The notes below the pieces were generated by a model. It had not been told where the DNA came from and did no database searches. It saw only the letters and a list, made by a program, of their open reading frames with translations. This document shows, one piece after another, positions 7,642-16,179 of a stretch of 23,975 nt of DNA. Position 1 is the first letter of the stretch, and each line of letters starts with the position of its first letter. Position numbers and translations under genes: made by a program. The DNA is from JAUXIQ01 sp030620925 [NCBI: Nitrospinota bacterium] (GTDB taxonomy: Bacteria; JAUXIQ01), in the NCBI GenBank assembly GCA_030620925.1, contig JAUXIQ010000003.1, positions 1 to 23,975 of the forward strand, written 5' to 3'.

Positions 7642-9984
7642 TTGAATCAGCCGAGAACTGACCAGCCGAATACCAGAAAATCCAGGATCGTAAAGCTCTC
7701 ACTGCTCCTTTTCTTTTCCATCGGGATCATTCCGTTTTTCTCCGGAGAAGTTTCCGCCCAGGCCAAACAGGCTCCCGCAATTCACGAGGTTAAAATCACC
7801 GGCAACGAACTCGTTGAAGAATCTACCATCAAATACTATCTTAAGACCAAAGAGGGTGATCAGTTTTCTGTAATAACCGTTCGTAAAGACATACAGAAAC
7901 TTTATTCACTCGGTTTCTTCGACGACATAGCGGTGGACGTCCAGGAATTTGAGGGACGCCTGATAGTTACCTTCATGCTCAAAGAGAAACCCGCCATCGA
8001 TGAGGTAATAGTCGAGGGGGCGGATAAAATCTCACAGGAGGACATCTATAAAGTAATCACCGTCAGACAGAACACCATAATCAATAAGAACCAGATACAT
8101 GAAAGCCTGGAAAAAGTTAAATCCCTCTATGAAGAGAAAGGCTATTATTTCGCTGAAGTCGATTATGAGGTCCGGGAGCTCGAAGGCCGCAGGGTGAAAG
8201 TCCTTTTCAAGATAGCCGAAGGGAAGAAATACAAGATAAAAGATATAGAGTTAAGCGGTAACATTCATTTGAGCGACAGGCAGTTGAAAAAGGTGATGGA
8301 GACCAAGGAGGCCAGGCTTTGGAGAACCATCATTTCCTTTGGCAAGGCCGGCAAACTGGTGATGAAAAAATTGGAGAATGACAGACGCCGCCTGGCCGCC
8401 CTCTATGCTAAATACGGGTTTATAGAAGCTGATATAAAAGCACCCTCCATAGATTTGAGGGAAGAGAGGGGAGGCATAGTAATCGTCCTGACCATCGTGG
8501 AAGGTAAGCAGTACAAGGTGGGAAGGGTTACCGTAGTCGCCGACGAGGAGTTTCCCGTAAACGAGCTGAAGAGGGTTTTCGGCCTTAACGAAGGAGACGT
8601 TTTCGACGGGACCAGCATCCCCAACAGAGTGCGCAAGCTCACCGAATACTATACCGAGAGGGGCTATGCCTTTGCTGATGTGAATCCCAGAGTGAAGCAC
8701 AGGCCTGAGGAAAACCTGGTAGATATGAGCCTGGTAGTGGAAAAAGGGGTGAAGGTAAAATTTGGGAAGGTGGATATAAGAGGTAATGAGCACACCAGGG
8801 ATAAAGTCATACGCAGGCAAATAGCTATGGAAGAAGGTGCGCTCTACGATAGCTCTCGGATCAATAAGACAAGAATGAGGCTTCAGCGGCTCGATTATTT
8901 CAGCGAGGCGGAAATAGGCTCAAAGAAACGGCCTGATCAAGATGTTGTAGACCTGGAAATCACCGTCAAGGAGAAACAGACCGGTTCTTTTTCCGGAGGC
9001 GGGGGGTTCAGCTCCCAGCAGGGAGTTTTCGTCGTGGGCAGGATCACTCAGAGGAATCTTTTCGGCAGGGGCTGGATTATCGCCGCGGAGGGGGTTTTAG
9101 GAAAAGACAGAACTGACATAACTTTCAACTTTACAGAACCATATTTTCTGGATACCAGGTTGCGAACCAGCTTCGAGTTCAAGAACCGCTTTGAAGATTT
9201 TGATACCTTTGATATAGATACGTTGAGCGGATCGCTGACCCTTGGCTACCCCTTGAGCTATAACCTGTCCGTCGCTCTGGGATATAGTTACGAAGAGAAT
9301 GAAATATCCGATTTGGATCTTAGCAGTGAGGCCCAGCAGATATTAAGGGTAGTGGAGGGCTTCTCCGTTACCAGCGCCCTGCTGCCCTCCATCGGTTATA
9401 ACAATCTTGACAGGCCCATGAAGCCATCGAGGGGATTGAGGGTGAGTTTTAGGAACAAGATCTCAGCGAAATTCCTGGGCAGTGACCTCGATTACTACAA
9501 GGGCGTGCTGGATACCAGGTATTATATCCCCGTCCCCAAATCGATACTACCCCTGACCCAAACTCCCATTCTCTTACTAAGGAACGTCCTGGGATACGCA
9601 GAGGGGTTCACGGGAGATGAATTACCCATTTACGAGAGGTTCTTCCTGGGCGGAGCGAGGAGTCTGAGAGGGTTCAATTTCAGAGATGTGGGCCCAGTGG
9701 ATAAATTCGGGCAGCCTTTGGGGGGCGCCAGCTCCCTGCTGTTTAGTGTCGAGCTGTCTTATCCCATAGCGAGCATCCTGGATGCGGTTTTTTTCTTTGA
9801 CGCCGGAAACGTTTATCTCGAGGGGAATGCCCTGGACGTAACCGATCTGCGTTTTTCGGCTGGTCCGGGCTTCAAGGCCAACACGCCCTTCGGGCAAATA
9901 GCCATATTTTTAGGATTCAAGCTGGATAGAAAAAATGGAGAAAATGTTTCCGAATTTCACTTCGATATGGGGAGAGGATTCTGA
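7642..9984 (+). CDS. bamA: Outer membrane protein assembly factor BamA
   Basis: BamA is the Omp85-family core of the BAM machine, which folds beta-barrel proteins into the outer membrane. The 780-residue protein starts with a signal peptide: basic region to about residue 18, hydrophobic stretch about 19-34, predicted cleavage after AQA near 41. Five POTRA repeats (about 45-445) precede a 16-strand barrel (about 450-780). LRGF (675-678) corresponds to the conserved (V/L)RGF of loop 6, and the last residue is Phe, as expected for a barrel recognised by BAM. The start is TTG at 7642. It is the only usual start between the upstream TGA (7630-7632) and the signal peptide, although AGGA (7637-7640) is unusually close. 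Skp follows 125 bp later. The region before the start contains AT-rich TATAAG (7614-7619) but no clear -35. Confidence 0.95.
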   Translation: MNQPRTDQPNTRKSRIVKLSLLLFFSIGIIPFFSGEVSAQAKQAPAIHEVKITGNELVEESTIKYYLKTKEGDQFSVITVRKDIQKLYSLGFFDDIAVDVQEFEGRLIVTFMLKEKPAIDEVIVEGADKISQEDIYKVITVRQNTIINKNQIHESLEKVKSLYEEKGYYFAEVDYEVRELEGRRVKVLFKIAEGKKYKIKDIELSGNIHLSDRQLKKVMETKEARLWRTIISFGKAGKLVMKKLENDRRRLAALYAKYGFIEADIKAPSIDLREERGGIVIVLTIVEGKQYKVGRVTVVADEEFPVNELKRVFGLNEGDVFDGTSIPNRVRKLTEYYTERGYAFADVNPRVKHRPEENLVDMSLVVEKGVKVKFGKVDIRGNEHTRDKVIRRQIAMEEGALYDSSRINKTRMRLQRLDYFSEAEIGSKKRPDQDVVDLEITVKEKQTGSFSGGGGFSSQQGVFVVGRITQRNLFGRGWIIAAEGVLGKDRTDITFNFTEPYFLDTRLRTSFEFKNRFEDFDTFDIDTLSGSLTLGYPLSYNLSVALGYSYEENEISDLDLSSEAQQILRVVEGFSVTSALLPSIGYNNLDRPMKPSRGLRVSFRNKISAKFLGSDLDYYKGVLDTRYYIPVPKSILPLTQTPILLLRNVLGYAEGFTGDELPIYERFFLGGARSLRGFNFRDVGPVDKFGQPLGGASSLLFSVELSYPIASILDAVFFFDAGNVYLEGNALDVTDLRFSAGPGFKANTPFGQIAIFLGFKLDRKNGENVSEFHFDMGRGF

Positions 9985-10109
9985 TCTTCTGACGGGGCAG
10001 GCAAAAAAAGTTTAGAAATGAAAGGCATTTTGCGGTAATATTTTATAACTATATTTTTTCTGGTGGTGCACCTTTAACGAATAATCCTAGCTTCCAAATG
10101 GGTGATTAA

Positions 10110-10652
10110 ATGGGACGGTTTGTAAAATCGCGCTGTCTGGCTCTGGTGTTGGGGACAATTTTTGTGTTTTCTCTCCTTCCTCTATCAGCCGGCGGTGAGC
10201 CGAACTTAAAACTGGGGTATGTAAACTTACAAAAAGCTCTCTCACTATCAATAGCGGGAAAGAGCGCCGCCGATAAGCTCAAGGAGGATCGCGATAGCGT
10301 CCTGGTGGAGATCAAGGAAAAGGAAGAAGAGCTTAAGTTGATGCAGGAACAGTTGTCCAAACAGGCGTCTGTACTCACCGAAGATGCGCTGAAGGAAAAA
10401 CGAGAAGAGTTCAGAAAGAAGATGAAGGATTATGAGCGGTTCCGAACCGATTCCGTTCAGGAGTGGGAACGAAGGAAAAAGGAGTTGGAGGAGAAAATAT
10501 TAATCGAGCTGGTTAAAGTGGTTCAGGGGCTCGGAGAGGAGAAGGGGTTTTCGATAATATTTGCCAGGGAGCAGGGAATATTATACGCCTCGGATTCGGT
10601 GGACCTCACAGACGAAATAATCGAGAGGTATGACGCCAAACAGCAGCAGTGA
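10110..10652 (+). CDS. skp: Periplasmic chaperone Skp/OmpH family
   Basis: Skp is a trimeric periplasmic holdase that keeps unfolded outer-membrane proteins soluble on the way to BamA. The 180-residue product has a signal peptide (MGRFVKSRC followed by a hydrophobic stretch, cleavage probably near residue 29). The family start motif LGYVNLQKAL follows, then a long, highly charged segment (about 55-140, rich in Lys and Glu) expected to form the coiled-coil tentacles. The C-terminal GFSIIFAREQGILYASDSVDLT returns to the body domain. Its place between bamA and lpxD is the classic order. The Shine-Dalgarno is weak (GGGTGA about 5 nt upstream). The 125-bp gap before it is AT-rich and may hold a promoter, but no well-spaced pair was found. 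Confidence 0.92.
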   Translation: MGRFVKSRCLALVLGTIFVFSLLPLSAGGEPNLKLGYVNLQKALSLSIAGKSAADKLKEDRDSVLVEIKEKEEELKLMQEQLSKQASVLTEDALKEKREEFRKKMKDYERFRTDSVQEWERRKKELEEKILIELVKVVQGLGEEKGFSIIFAREQGILYASDSVDLTDEIIERYDAKQQQ

Positions 10653-10689
10653 GGGACACCTATTAGTATGGGATGGTTATTATTAAGCC

Positions 10690-11724
10690 ATGAAGATGAC
10701 ATTATCGGAAATAGCAGACCTTGTTGAAGGGAAACTCTCCGGCGACCCGCACTTGGAAATAAACGGTGTATCGGGAGTGGAAGATGCCGGCCCGGGCCAG
10801 ATAACCTTTGTCGCCGACAAGAAAAACCTCAAGCTCCTTGAGAGCAGCAAGGCTTCGGCGGTTATAACTTCCGAAGGGGATGAGGTAAAAATCCCCGCTG
10901 TAAAAGTGGGTAATCCCTATCTGGCCTTCGCCAAGATGATTGAGGTTTTTTATCCGCCCTCCAGATTGGAGCCGGGGGTCGATTCCAGGGCCTGCCTTTG
11001 CCAGGGTGTCCAGTTGGGCCGAGAGGTCAGGGTGTTCCCGCTTGTATACATTGGGGAGGATGCCCGGATAGGGGATAGGGTAGTCATTTACCCGGGCACG
11101 AGCGTAGGAGAAGGCGTCACCATTGGTGATGATACTGTGGTCCACTCAAACGTAAGCATCTATGATGGAATCAGCATAGGCCGGAGGGTGATAATTCACA
11201 GCGGTGCAGTGATCGGAAGCGACGGATTCGGCTTCATCAAGACTGAAGACGGGAGCCATTACAAAATACCTCAGGTGGGTACGGTAGAGATCGAGGACGA
11301 TGTGGAATTAGGCGCCAACGTGTGTATCGATCGAGCGAACCTGGGGGTGACGCTGATTAAAAAGGGCACCAAGATGGACAACCAGGTGCACGTTGCCCAC
11401 AACAACGTGGTGGGAGAAAACAGCATTCTTTTGGCCCAGGTAGGTCTTTCAGGAAGCTGTCGATTGGGCAGGAACGTCATTCTTGCCGGCCAGGCGGGAA
11501 CCATAGACCATATATCCATAGGAGATAACGCCGTGGTGATCGCCCAATCGGGCGTGGCCCAGGATGTGCCTCCCGGCTCTATGATGTCAGGCACGCCCGC
11601 CATACCCCACAATCTCTGGAAAAAGGTGCAGTTGAGCCTTAACAGATTACCGGAAACGATAAAGAACATCCGGAAGCTGGAGAAGAAAGTCGATAAACTG
11701 GAGGACATGGAAGGGAGCGTTTAG
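10690..11724 (+). CDS. lpxD: UDP-3-O-(3-hydroxyacyl)glucosamine N-acyltransferase
   Basis: LpxD is the third enzyme of lipid A synthesis. It moves a 3-hydroxyacyl chain from acyl-ACP to the 2-amino group of UDP-3-O-acyl-glucosamine. The 344-residue protein has an N-terminal uridine-binding domain (about 1-100), a left-handed beta-helix of hexapeptide repeats (about 100-300), and a C-terminal helix (LSLNRLPETIKNIRKLEKKVDKLE) with which the trimer binds ACP. The catalytic His is His237 in QVHVAHNNV, matching His239 of E. coli LpxD. ATG at 10690 has only a weak upstream GGGATGG. It lies 37 bp after skp and 30 bp before fabZ, so it is probably co-transcribed with both. Confidence 0.96.
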   Translation: MKMTLSEIADLVEGKLSGDPHLEINGVSGVEDAGPGQITFVADKKNLKLLESSKASAVITSEGDEVKIPAVKVGNPYLAFAKMIEVFYPPSRLEPGVDSRACLCQGVQLGREVRVFPLVYIGEDARIGDRVVIYPGTSVGEGVTIGDDTVVHSNVSIYDGISIGRRVIIHSGAVIGSDGFGFIKTEDGSHYKIPQVGTVEIEDDVELGANVCIDRANLGVTLIKKGTKMDNQVHVAHNNVVGENSILLAQVGLSGSCRLGRNVILAGQAGTIDHISIGDNAVVIAQSGVAQDVPPGSMMSGTPAIPHNLWKKVQLSLNRLPETIKNIRKLEKKVDKLEDMEGSV

Positions 11725-11754
11725 CCTTTACAAGGAAATAATCGAGGAGGTCTC

Positions 11755-12195
11755 TTGAAGGATATAATGGAGATTCAGCGTTACCTGCCGCACCGCTATC
11801 CGTTCTTGTTGGTTGATCGTATTCTGGAACTGGAGGAAGGGAAAAGGATTGTAGGCCTGAAGAACGTTACCATCAACGAACCCTTTTTCCAGGGCCATTT
11901 CCCCGGACAACCGGTCATGCCCGGGGTTCTTATTCTGGAGGCGATGGCCCAGGTGGGGGGATGCCTGGCGCTCTCCTATCTCAAGAAGGAGGGGGAGCAG
12001 GCGGTCTATTTCATGGGTATAGACAAGGCCAAATTCAGAAAACCCGTGATACCGGGCGACAACTTGAGATTGGAGGTGGAAGTCCTCAAGCGGAGGGGAA
12101 ATATATGGGTGTTCAAGGGTGAAGCCTACGTAGAAGATACTCTGGTCAGCGAGGCGGAGCTGATGGCCATGATGGCAGGGGAGGAGAAAAAATAA
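11755..12195 (+). CDS. fabZ: 3-hydroxyacyl-[acyl-carrier-protein] dehydratase FabZ
   Basis: FabZ dehydrates (3R)-hydroxyacyl-ACP to trans-2-enoyl-ACP in fatty acid elongation and competes with LpxA/LpxD for the same acyl-ACP pool. The 146-residue hotdog-fold protein contains [12 protein letters not shown] and the active-site pair His48 (GHFPG) and Glu62 (LILEAMAQ), numbered from the TTG start. The start is TTG at 11755 rather than ATG at 11767. A strong GAGGAGG (11744-11750) is 4 nt from the TTG but 16 nt from the ATG, and the family usually has a few residues before EIQRYLPHR. The gene is 30 bp after lpxD and is followed by a 167-bp gap with a long hairpin. Confidence 0.95.
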   Translation: MKDIMEIQRYLPHRYPFLLVDRILELEEGKRIVGLKNVTINEPFFQGHFPGQPVMPGVLILEAMAQVGGCLALSYLKKEGEQAVYFMGIDKAKFRKPVIPGDNLRLEVEVLKRRGNIWVFKGEAYVEDTLVSEAELMAMMAGEEKK

Positions 12196-12283
12196 GAAAT
12201 GGGGTTGATTTTTCAAACAAATAGAGCGGAAATCGGGTATAATAATTCTTAGTATATATAACGTCCTTAATTGAGACTTTTTC

Positions 12284-12331
12284 GAGGGCCTTCATTTCCC
12301 CTGCAGGTGATGGGATAAGGGGTGGGCCCTC
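12284..12331 (+). other. Two-tier stem-loop in the fabZ-lpxA gap
   Basis: The outer arms GAGGGCC (12284-12290) and GGCCCTC (12325-12331) are perfectly complementary. Inside them CCCCT (12298-12302) pairs with AGGGG (12318-12322). Only TTTCT follows, so it could be a leaky terminator, an RNase site or a regulatory leader. A TATAAT (12238-12243) lies upstream with no convincing -35. The 167-bp gap holds no coding frame that I can support. Confidence 0.45.
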
Positions 12332-12362
12332 TTTCTATAGTAGTGAAAATTACAGGGTTCTT

Positions 12363-13133
12363 ATGGAGATTCATCCGACAGCCGTCATCCATCCTACTGC
12401 GGAGATAGGACATGAGGTGTCCATAGGCCCCTATACAGTAATCGGCGAAGGGGTGACGATAGGAAATGGTTGCCAGTTGGGGCCCCAGGTGACTATCGAG
12501 AAGTGGACTGAGCTGGGTCCCAACTGCCAGGTGGCTCCAGGAGCCGTATTAGGTTGCCCGGCGCAGGACCTGAAGGTTGAAGGCGGTAAATCTTTTGTAA
12601 GGATAGGGGCCAACAATCTGATAAGGGAATTCGCTACCGTGCACCGCTCGAATCACGAAGGGGGAGCCACGGTAATAGGGGACGACAATTTTCTCATGGC
12701 CTACGCCCACGTCGGCCACGATTGCGAAATAGGAAATAATACCGTTATCACCAGCTTCGCCGGTCTCTCGGGGCATGTCAAGGTGGAGGATAAAGCTTTT
12801 GTATCCGGCTTAGTAGCCGTGCATCAATTCGTCAGCATCGGAACGATGGCCATGATAGGCGGTGGCTCGCGGGTGGTGAAAGACGTTCTCCCCTACGTGC
12901 TAGCAGAAGGCAACCCGTTGCGCATCCGCGGGCTCAACTCTGTGGGTATGCAGCGAAACGGAGTTCCCCCGGAGACCAGGGAAATTTTAAAGAAAGCTTA
13001 CAAGCTTATATTTCGCTCAGAGCTCAATACCAGCCAGGCCGTGCAGGCGATTGAAAGCAGCCTGGAACCGATTCCGGAACTTGAGCGAATGATGACATTC
13101 ATAAAGAACTCATCCAGAGGAATATCTAAATAG
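12363..13133 (+). CDS. lpxA: Acyl-ACP-UDP-N-acetylglucosamine O-acyltransferase
   Basis: LpxA performs the first committed acylation of lipid A, placing a 3-hydroxyacyl chain on the 3-position of UDP-GlcNAc. The 256-residue protein starts directly with left-handed beta-helix hexapeptide repeats (about 1-185). It ends in the helical C-terminal domain (REILKKAYKLIFRSEL onward). The conserved histidines are His116, His119 (catalytic, AHVGHD), His138 and His154 (HQF), matching E. coli 122, 125, 144 and 160. Gly167 aligns with E. coli Gly173, the hydrocarbon-ruler residue, which favours a long (about C14) hydroxyacyl chain. ATG at 12363 has AGGG about 6 nt upstream. The neighbouring oxidoreductase gene raises the question whether the real substrate is a 3-amino sugar nucleotide. 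Confidence 0.96.
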   Translation: MEIHPTAVIHPTAEIGHEVSIGPYTVIGEGVTIGNGCQLGPQVTIEKWTELGPNCQVAPGAVLGCPAQDLKVEGGKSFVRIGANNLIREFATVHRSNHEGGATVIGDDNFLMAYAHVGHDCEIGNNTVITSFAGLSGHVKVEDKAFVSGLVAVHQFVSIGTMAMIGGGSRVVKDVLPYVLAEGNPLRIRGLNSVGMQRNGVPPETREILKKAYKLIFRSELNTSQAVQAIESSLEPIPELERMMTFIKNSSRGISK

Positions 13134-13151
13134 CAGCGGAGGGAATCATTA

Positions 13152-14129
13152 ATGAAAAAGGTAACGAGAGTCGGGGTTGTTGGTGTGGGCCATATGGGCC
13201 GCTATCACCTGGGGGTCTACGCCGACATGTACAGAATAGAGCTGGGCGGTATTTCCGACATCGATAAGAATACCTGCCACCGGCTGGCGAGAAAATATAA
13301 GACCAGGGGATATATCGATTACCGCCGCCTTTTGGACAAGCTGGATGCAGTCAGCATTGCCGTCCCCACGGAAATGCATTACAAGGTGGCCAGGGATTTT
13401 CTGGAAGCCGGAGTGCACGTTCTTGTGGAGAAACCCATGACCGACAGCCTGCCGCAGGCCAGGGAGCTCTTCCGGCTGGCAAAGGAGAAGAAGCTTGTGC
13501 TGCATGTGGGTCATGTGGAGCGCTTTAACGGAGCAGTCCAGGAGCTCAGAAAGATCGTAAGAGAGCCCATGTTCATCGAGAGCCGCAGGATGGGGCCCTT
13601 CCCTAACAGGAACGTGGAGGACGGGGTGATCCTGGATGTCATGATTCACGACCTGGATATCATATTAGGGCTGGTCAACTCCAGCGTGATGGAAATTCAA
13701 GCCGTCGGCGCTAAAGTCTTCTCTCACAGGGAAGACCTGGCAAGCGTGCAGCTTATCTTCGAGAACGGATGCTTGGCCAGTCTCACTGCCAGCCGATCCA
13801 CACAGCATAAGGAGAGGACGCTGGCCATAACCCAAAAGGACTCCTACATTTTTCTCGATTATACCGACCAGGATATCCGGATACACAGGGATGCTTCTTC
13901 ACATCATACAATCTCCAAGCAGGAGCTGAAATACAGACAGGAGTCCACCATAGAGCGAATCTTCGTCCATAAGGACAATCCCCTGAAGCTGGAGATAAAA
14001 AATTTCCTGAATTGTGCGCTGAACAGCACCGTCAAATCGGTTTCGGTGAAGGACGAACTCTATTCCATACAGGTGGCATTGGAGATTATAGACAGGATGA
14101 AGAACATCGACTCTTTCCCCTCTTCGTAA
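13152..14129 (+). CDS. Gfo/Idh/MocA family NAD(P)-dependent oxidoreductase (possibly GnnA-like)
   Basis: Members of this family oxidise or reduce sugars and sugar nucleotides with NAD(P). The 325-residue protein has an N-terminal Rossmann domain with GVGHMG (11-16), the family motif EKP (93-95), and a C-terminal domain with the HD pair His166-Asp167 (MIHDLD) expected at the active site. GGAGGG lies 8 nt before the ATG. The gene is 18 bp after lpxA and 5 bp before lpxI, so it is embedded in the lipid A operon. GnnA, a member of this family in Acidithiobacillus and Leptospira, oxidises the 3-OH of UDP-GlcNAc so that GnnB can aminate it, giving amide-linked lipid A. No GnnB-type aminotransferase is seen here. 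The lipid A role is inferred from position; the substrate is unknown. Confidence 0.88.
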   Translation: MKKVTRVGVVGVGHMGRYHLGVYADMYRIELGGISDIDKNTCHRLARKYKTRGYIDYRRLLDKLDAVSIAVPTEMHYKVARDFLEAGVHVLVEKPMTDSLPQARELFRLAKEKKLVLHVGHVERFNGAVQELRKIVREPMFIESRRMGPFPNRNVEDGVILDVMIHDLDIILGLVNSSVMEIQAVGAKVFSHREDLASVQLIFENGCLASLTASRSTQHKERTLAITQKDSYIFLDYTDQDIRIHRDASSHHTISKQELKYRQESTIERIFVHKDNPLKLEIKNFLNCALNSTVKSVSVKDELYSIQVALEIIDRMKNIDSFPSS

Positions 14130-14134
14130 CCCCT

Positions 14135-14986
14135 ATGAAAGTAACTCCGGCCAAGGAAAAGAGCATTGGACTCATAGCGGGCACCGGCGAACTTCCCGTT
14201 ATGGTGGCCAATTCAGCCAGGGAGCATGGATTCCGGGTGGTTACCATTGTGCTCCAGCGCGAATCCTTGAGCCTGATCGAACCTTACAGCGACCGCTGCT
14301 ACGCCTTCGGTATAGGGCAGTCCAACAAAATCTTCAGGGCCCTCAAATCCGAGGGAGTGCATGACGTACTCATCATAGGCGGGGTGGATAAGAAAGTTAT
14401 TTTCAACAGGTTGAGGTTCGACCTGCGGGCCATAAAATTGTTGCGCAGAGCGGCAAACAGCGGCGATACCACCCTCATGCAGGAAATAGAAAAGGAGTTT
14501 GTGAAAGAGGGCCTGCGCATAGTGGATCAGGCTTCTTTCATAAAAGAACTCAGCGTGGAGGAAGGCGTGCTTTCCAGGAGAGCTCCTTCCTCTCACGAAA
14601 ATGAAGACCTCTGCTATGGCTTCGAGCTGGCAAAAGAGATAGGCCGGCTGGATATAGGCCAGACGGTTGTGGTGAGGAATCGAGCCGTGTTGGCTGTAGA
14701 AGCGATAGAGGGCACCGATGAGGCCATAAAGCGCGGGTGTTCACTGGCCCGGCAAGGGGCGGTAGTGGTGAAAGTGAGCAAACCGGGGCAGGACCTGCGT
14801 ATGGACATCCCCGTGGTGGGGCCGCAAACCATCAAGAATATGAAGGAAGGACGAGCCACCGCACTGGGCCTTGAAGCGGAGAAAACGCTCTTCGTAAACA
14901 GAGAAGAAGCCCTGCGCATTGCCGATGATGCGGGTATGGCGGTGGTGGGTTTAACCGGTTCCCGGGTTTCGGAGCAGGGAGAATGA
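14135..14986 (+). CDS. lpxI: UDP-2,3-diacylglucosamine pyrophosphatase LpxI
   Basis: LpxI hydrolyses UDP-2,3-diacylglucosamine to lipid X and UMP, replacing the unrelated LpxH of Proteobacteria such as E. coli. The 283-residue protein begins with IGLIAGTGELPVMVA, the signature of the N-terminal domain. The C-terminal domain carries QDLRMDIPVVGPQTI, where Asp224 lines up with the catalytic Asp225 reported for Caulobacter LpxI. The same frame is open back to 14012, but that would overlap the oxidoreductase by over 100 bp. The ATG at 14135 gives the normal family N terminus. No Shine-Dalgarno is visible; with only 5 bp after the previous stop, translation is probably coupled. The last 4 bp overlap lpxB, its pathway successor. 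Confidence 0.95.
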   Translation: MKVTPAKEKSIGLIAGTGELPVMVANSAREHGFRVVTIVLQRESLSLIEPYSDRCYAFGIGQSNKIFRALKSEGVHDVLIIGGVDKKVIFNRLRFDLRAIKLLRRAANSGDTTLMQEIEKEFVKEGLRIVDQASFIKELSVEEGVLSRRAPSSHENEDLCYGFELAKEIGRLDIGQTVVVRNRAVLAVEAIEGTDEAIKRGCSLARQGAVVVKVSKPGQDLRMDIPVVGPQTIKNMKEGRATALGLEAEKTLFVNREEALRIADDAGMAVVGLTGSRVSEQGE

Positions 14987-16134
14987 GCGGGGAAGAGGTT
15001 AACCCCGGCGGCAGAATTTTTATTGTGGCCGGGGAAAAATCCGGAGATCAACGCGGGGCGGAGCTGGTAAGTGCCATGCGTTCTCGAAGGCCGGACTTGG
15101 CTTTCGTGGGTATCGGCGGCGAGCAGATGAAGAAAGCCGGGGTGGATATAGTCTTACCGGCTGAAGAAATTTCCGTGGTGGGTTCAGTGGAAATCCTGGA
15201 AAGGTTTCCATCCCTGGTGAAGGCGTACCTGAAAGCCAGGCGGATTATTACTAAAGGCCCCTTGTCAGCCACCATTCTCATAGATTTTCCCGGTTTCAAC
15301 CTCAGGATGGCCGGAGTGGCCAAAAGAGCAAACGTCCCCGTTTTCTATTACGTAAGCCCCCAGGTTTGGGCCTGGCACAGAGGGCGCGTGCGCACTATTT
15401 CCCGCCTGGTGAACCATATGCTGGTCATTCTTCCCTTCGAAGAGCACTTCTACAGAGAGCATGGTGTTGAGGTGGAGTACGTGGGGCATCCCCTGCTGGA
15501 AAAGATGGAGTCTTTTATCAGGGCCCGCGGCTCCGCTCCTGCATGGCAGCCGGATCGACCGGTCATAGGGATCATGCCCGGCAGCAGGCAGCGGGAGGTG
15601 AAGCTTATGCTGCCTCGCATGCTGGAGGCGGCGCGGAATATAAAAAAAGAGATACCCGGCGCCAGGTTTGTGATGCTCCTGGGCAGGGAGATGGATGAGG
15701 AGATAGCACTCGGACTCATCAAGGAAGCGGCACTGGAGGTGGAGATTGAAAGGGGACCCGACTATGAGGTGATGTCCGGTTTCGATTACCTCATCGGCAC
15801 TTCAGGAACCGCCACTCTCGAGGCCGGGTTGCTGAGCATCCCCATGGTCATAGTATATCGGGCACACATGATCACCTGGCTGTTGAGCAAGCTTCTGGTG
15901 AAAGTGCCGGACATGGGATTGCCCAACCTCGTTGCGGGGAAGAGGATCGTGCCCGAGCTGCGCCAATATAAAGTTAATGGTAAAAGGATAACCCGGGAGG
16001 CCCTCAAAGTCCTCAAAGATGGAAAGGAATACCAGAGGATGTGGGATGATCTGGGCCGGACGGCCGGTCTGTTCGGTGAGGGAGGGGCCGCCCGAAGGGC
16101 TGCGGAAGCGATTATCTCCAAACTCGATGCATGA
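14983..16134 (+). CDS. lpxB: Lipid-A-disaccharide synthase
   Basis: LpxB (GT19, GT-B fold) condenses lipid X with UDP-2,3-diacylglucosamine to the beta-1,6-linked disaccharide at the inner face of the inner membrane. The 383-residue length is normal. Recognisable blocks are the N-terminal AGEKSGDQRGAEL (usually AGEASGD), IDFPGFNLRMA, YYVSPQVWAWHRGRV, IMPGSRQREV, and the UDP-binding GTSGTATLEAGLLSIPMVIV. ATG 14983 overlaps the lpxI stop by 4 bp and is preceded by AGGGAGA. The Lys-for-Ala and Gln-for-Leu variations in the first motif are mild and do not suggest loss of function. The acyltransferase gene follows after about 45 bp. Confidence 0.96.
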   Translation: MSGEEVNPGGRIFIVAGEKSGDQRGAELVSAMRSRRPDLAFVGIGGEQMKKAGVDIVLPAEEISVVGSVEILERFPSLVKAYLKARRIITKGPLSATILIDFPGFNLRMAGVAKRANVPVFYYVSPQVWAWHRGRVRTISRLVNHMLVILPFEEHFYREHGVEVEYVGHPLLEKMESFIRARGSAPAWQPDRPVIGIMPGSRQREVKLMLPRMLEAARNIKKEIPGARFVMLLGREMDEEIALGLIKEAALEVEIERGPDYEVMSGFDYLIGTSGTATLEAGLLSIPMVIVYRAHMITWLLSKLLVKVPDMGLPNLVAGKRIVPELRQYKVNGKRITREALKVLKDGKEYQRMWDDLGRTAGLFGEGGAARRAAEAIISKLDA

Positions 16135-16179
16135 GAGGGAGCGCCCCGCTGCCTGTAATTGCAGGTAGGCATTATCAGG

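Noticed and set aside
14012-14134. Longer N terminus for LpxI
   Set aside because: It would overlap the oxidoreductase by 118 bp and add residues absent from the family; the ATG at 14135 fits the LpxI N terminus.
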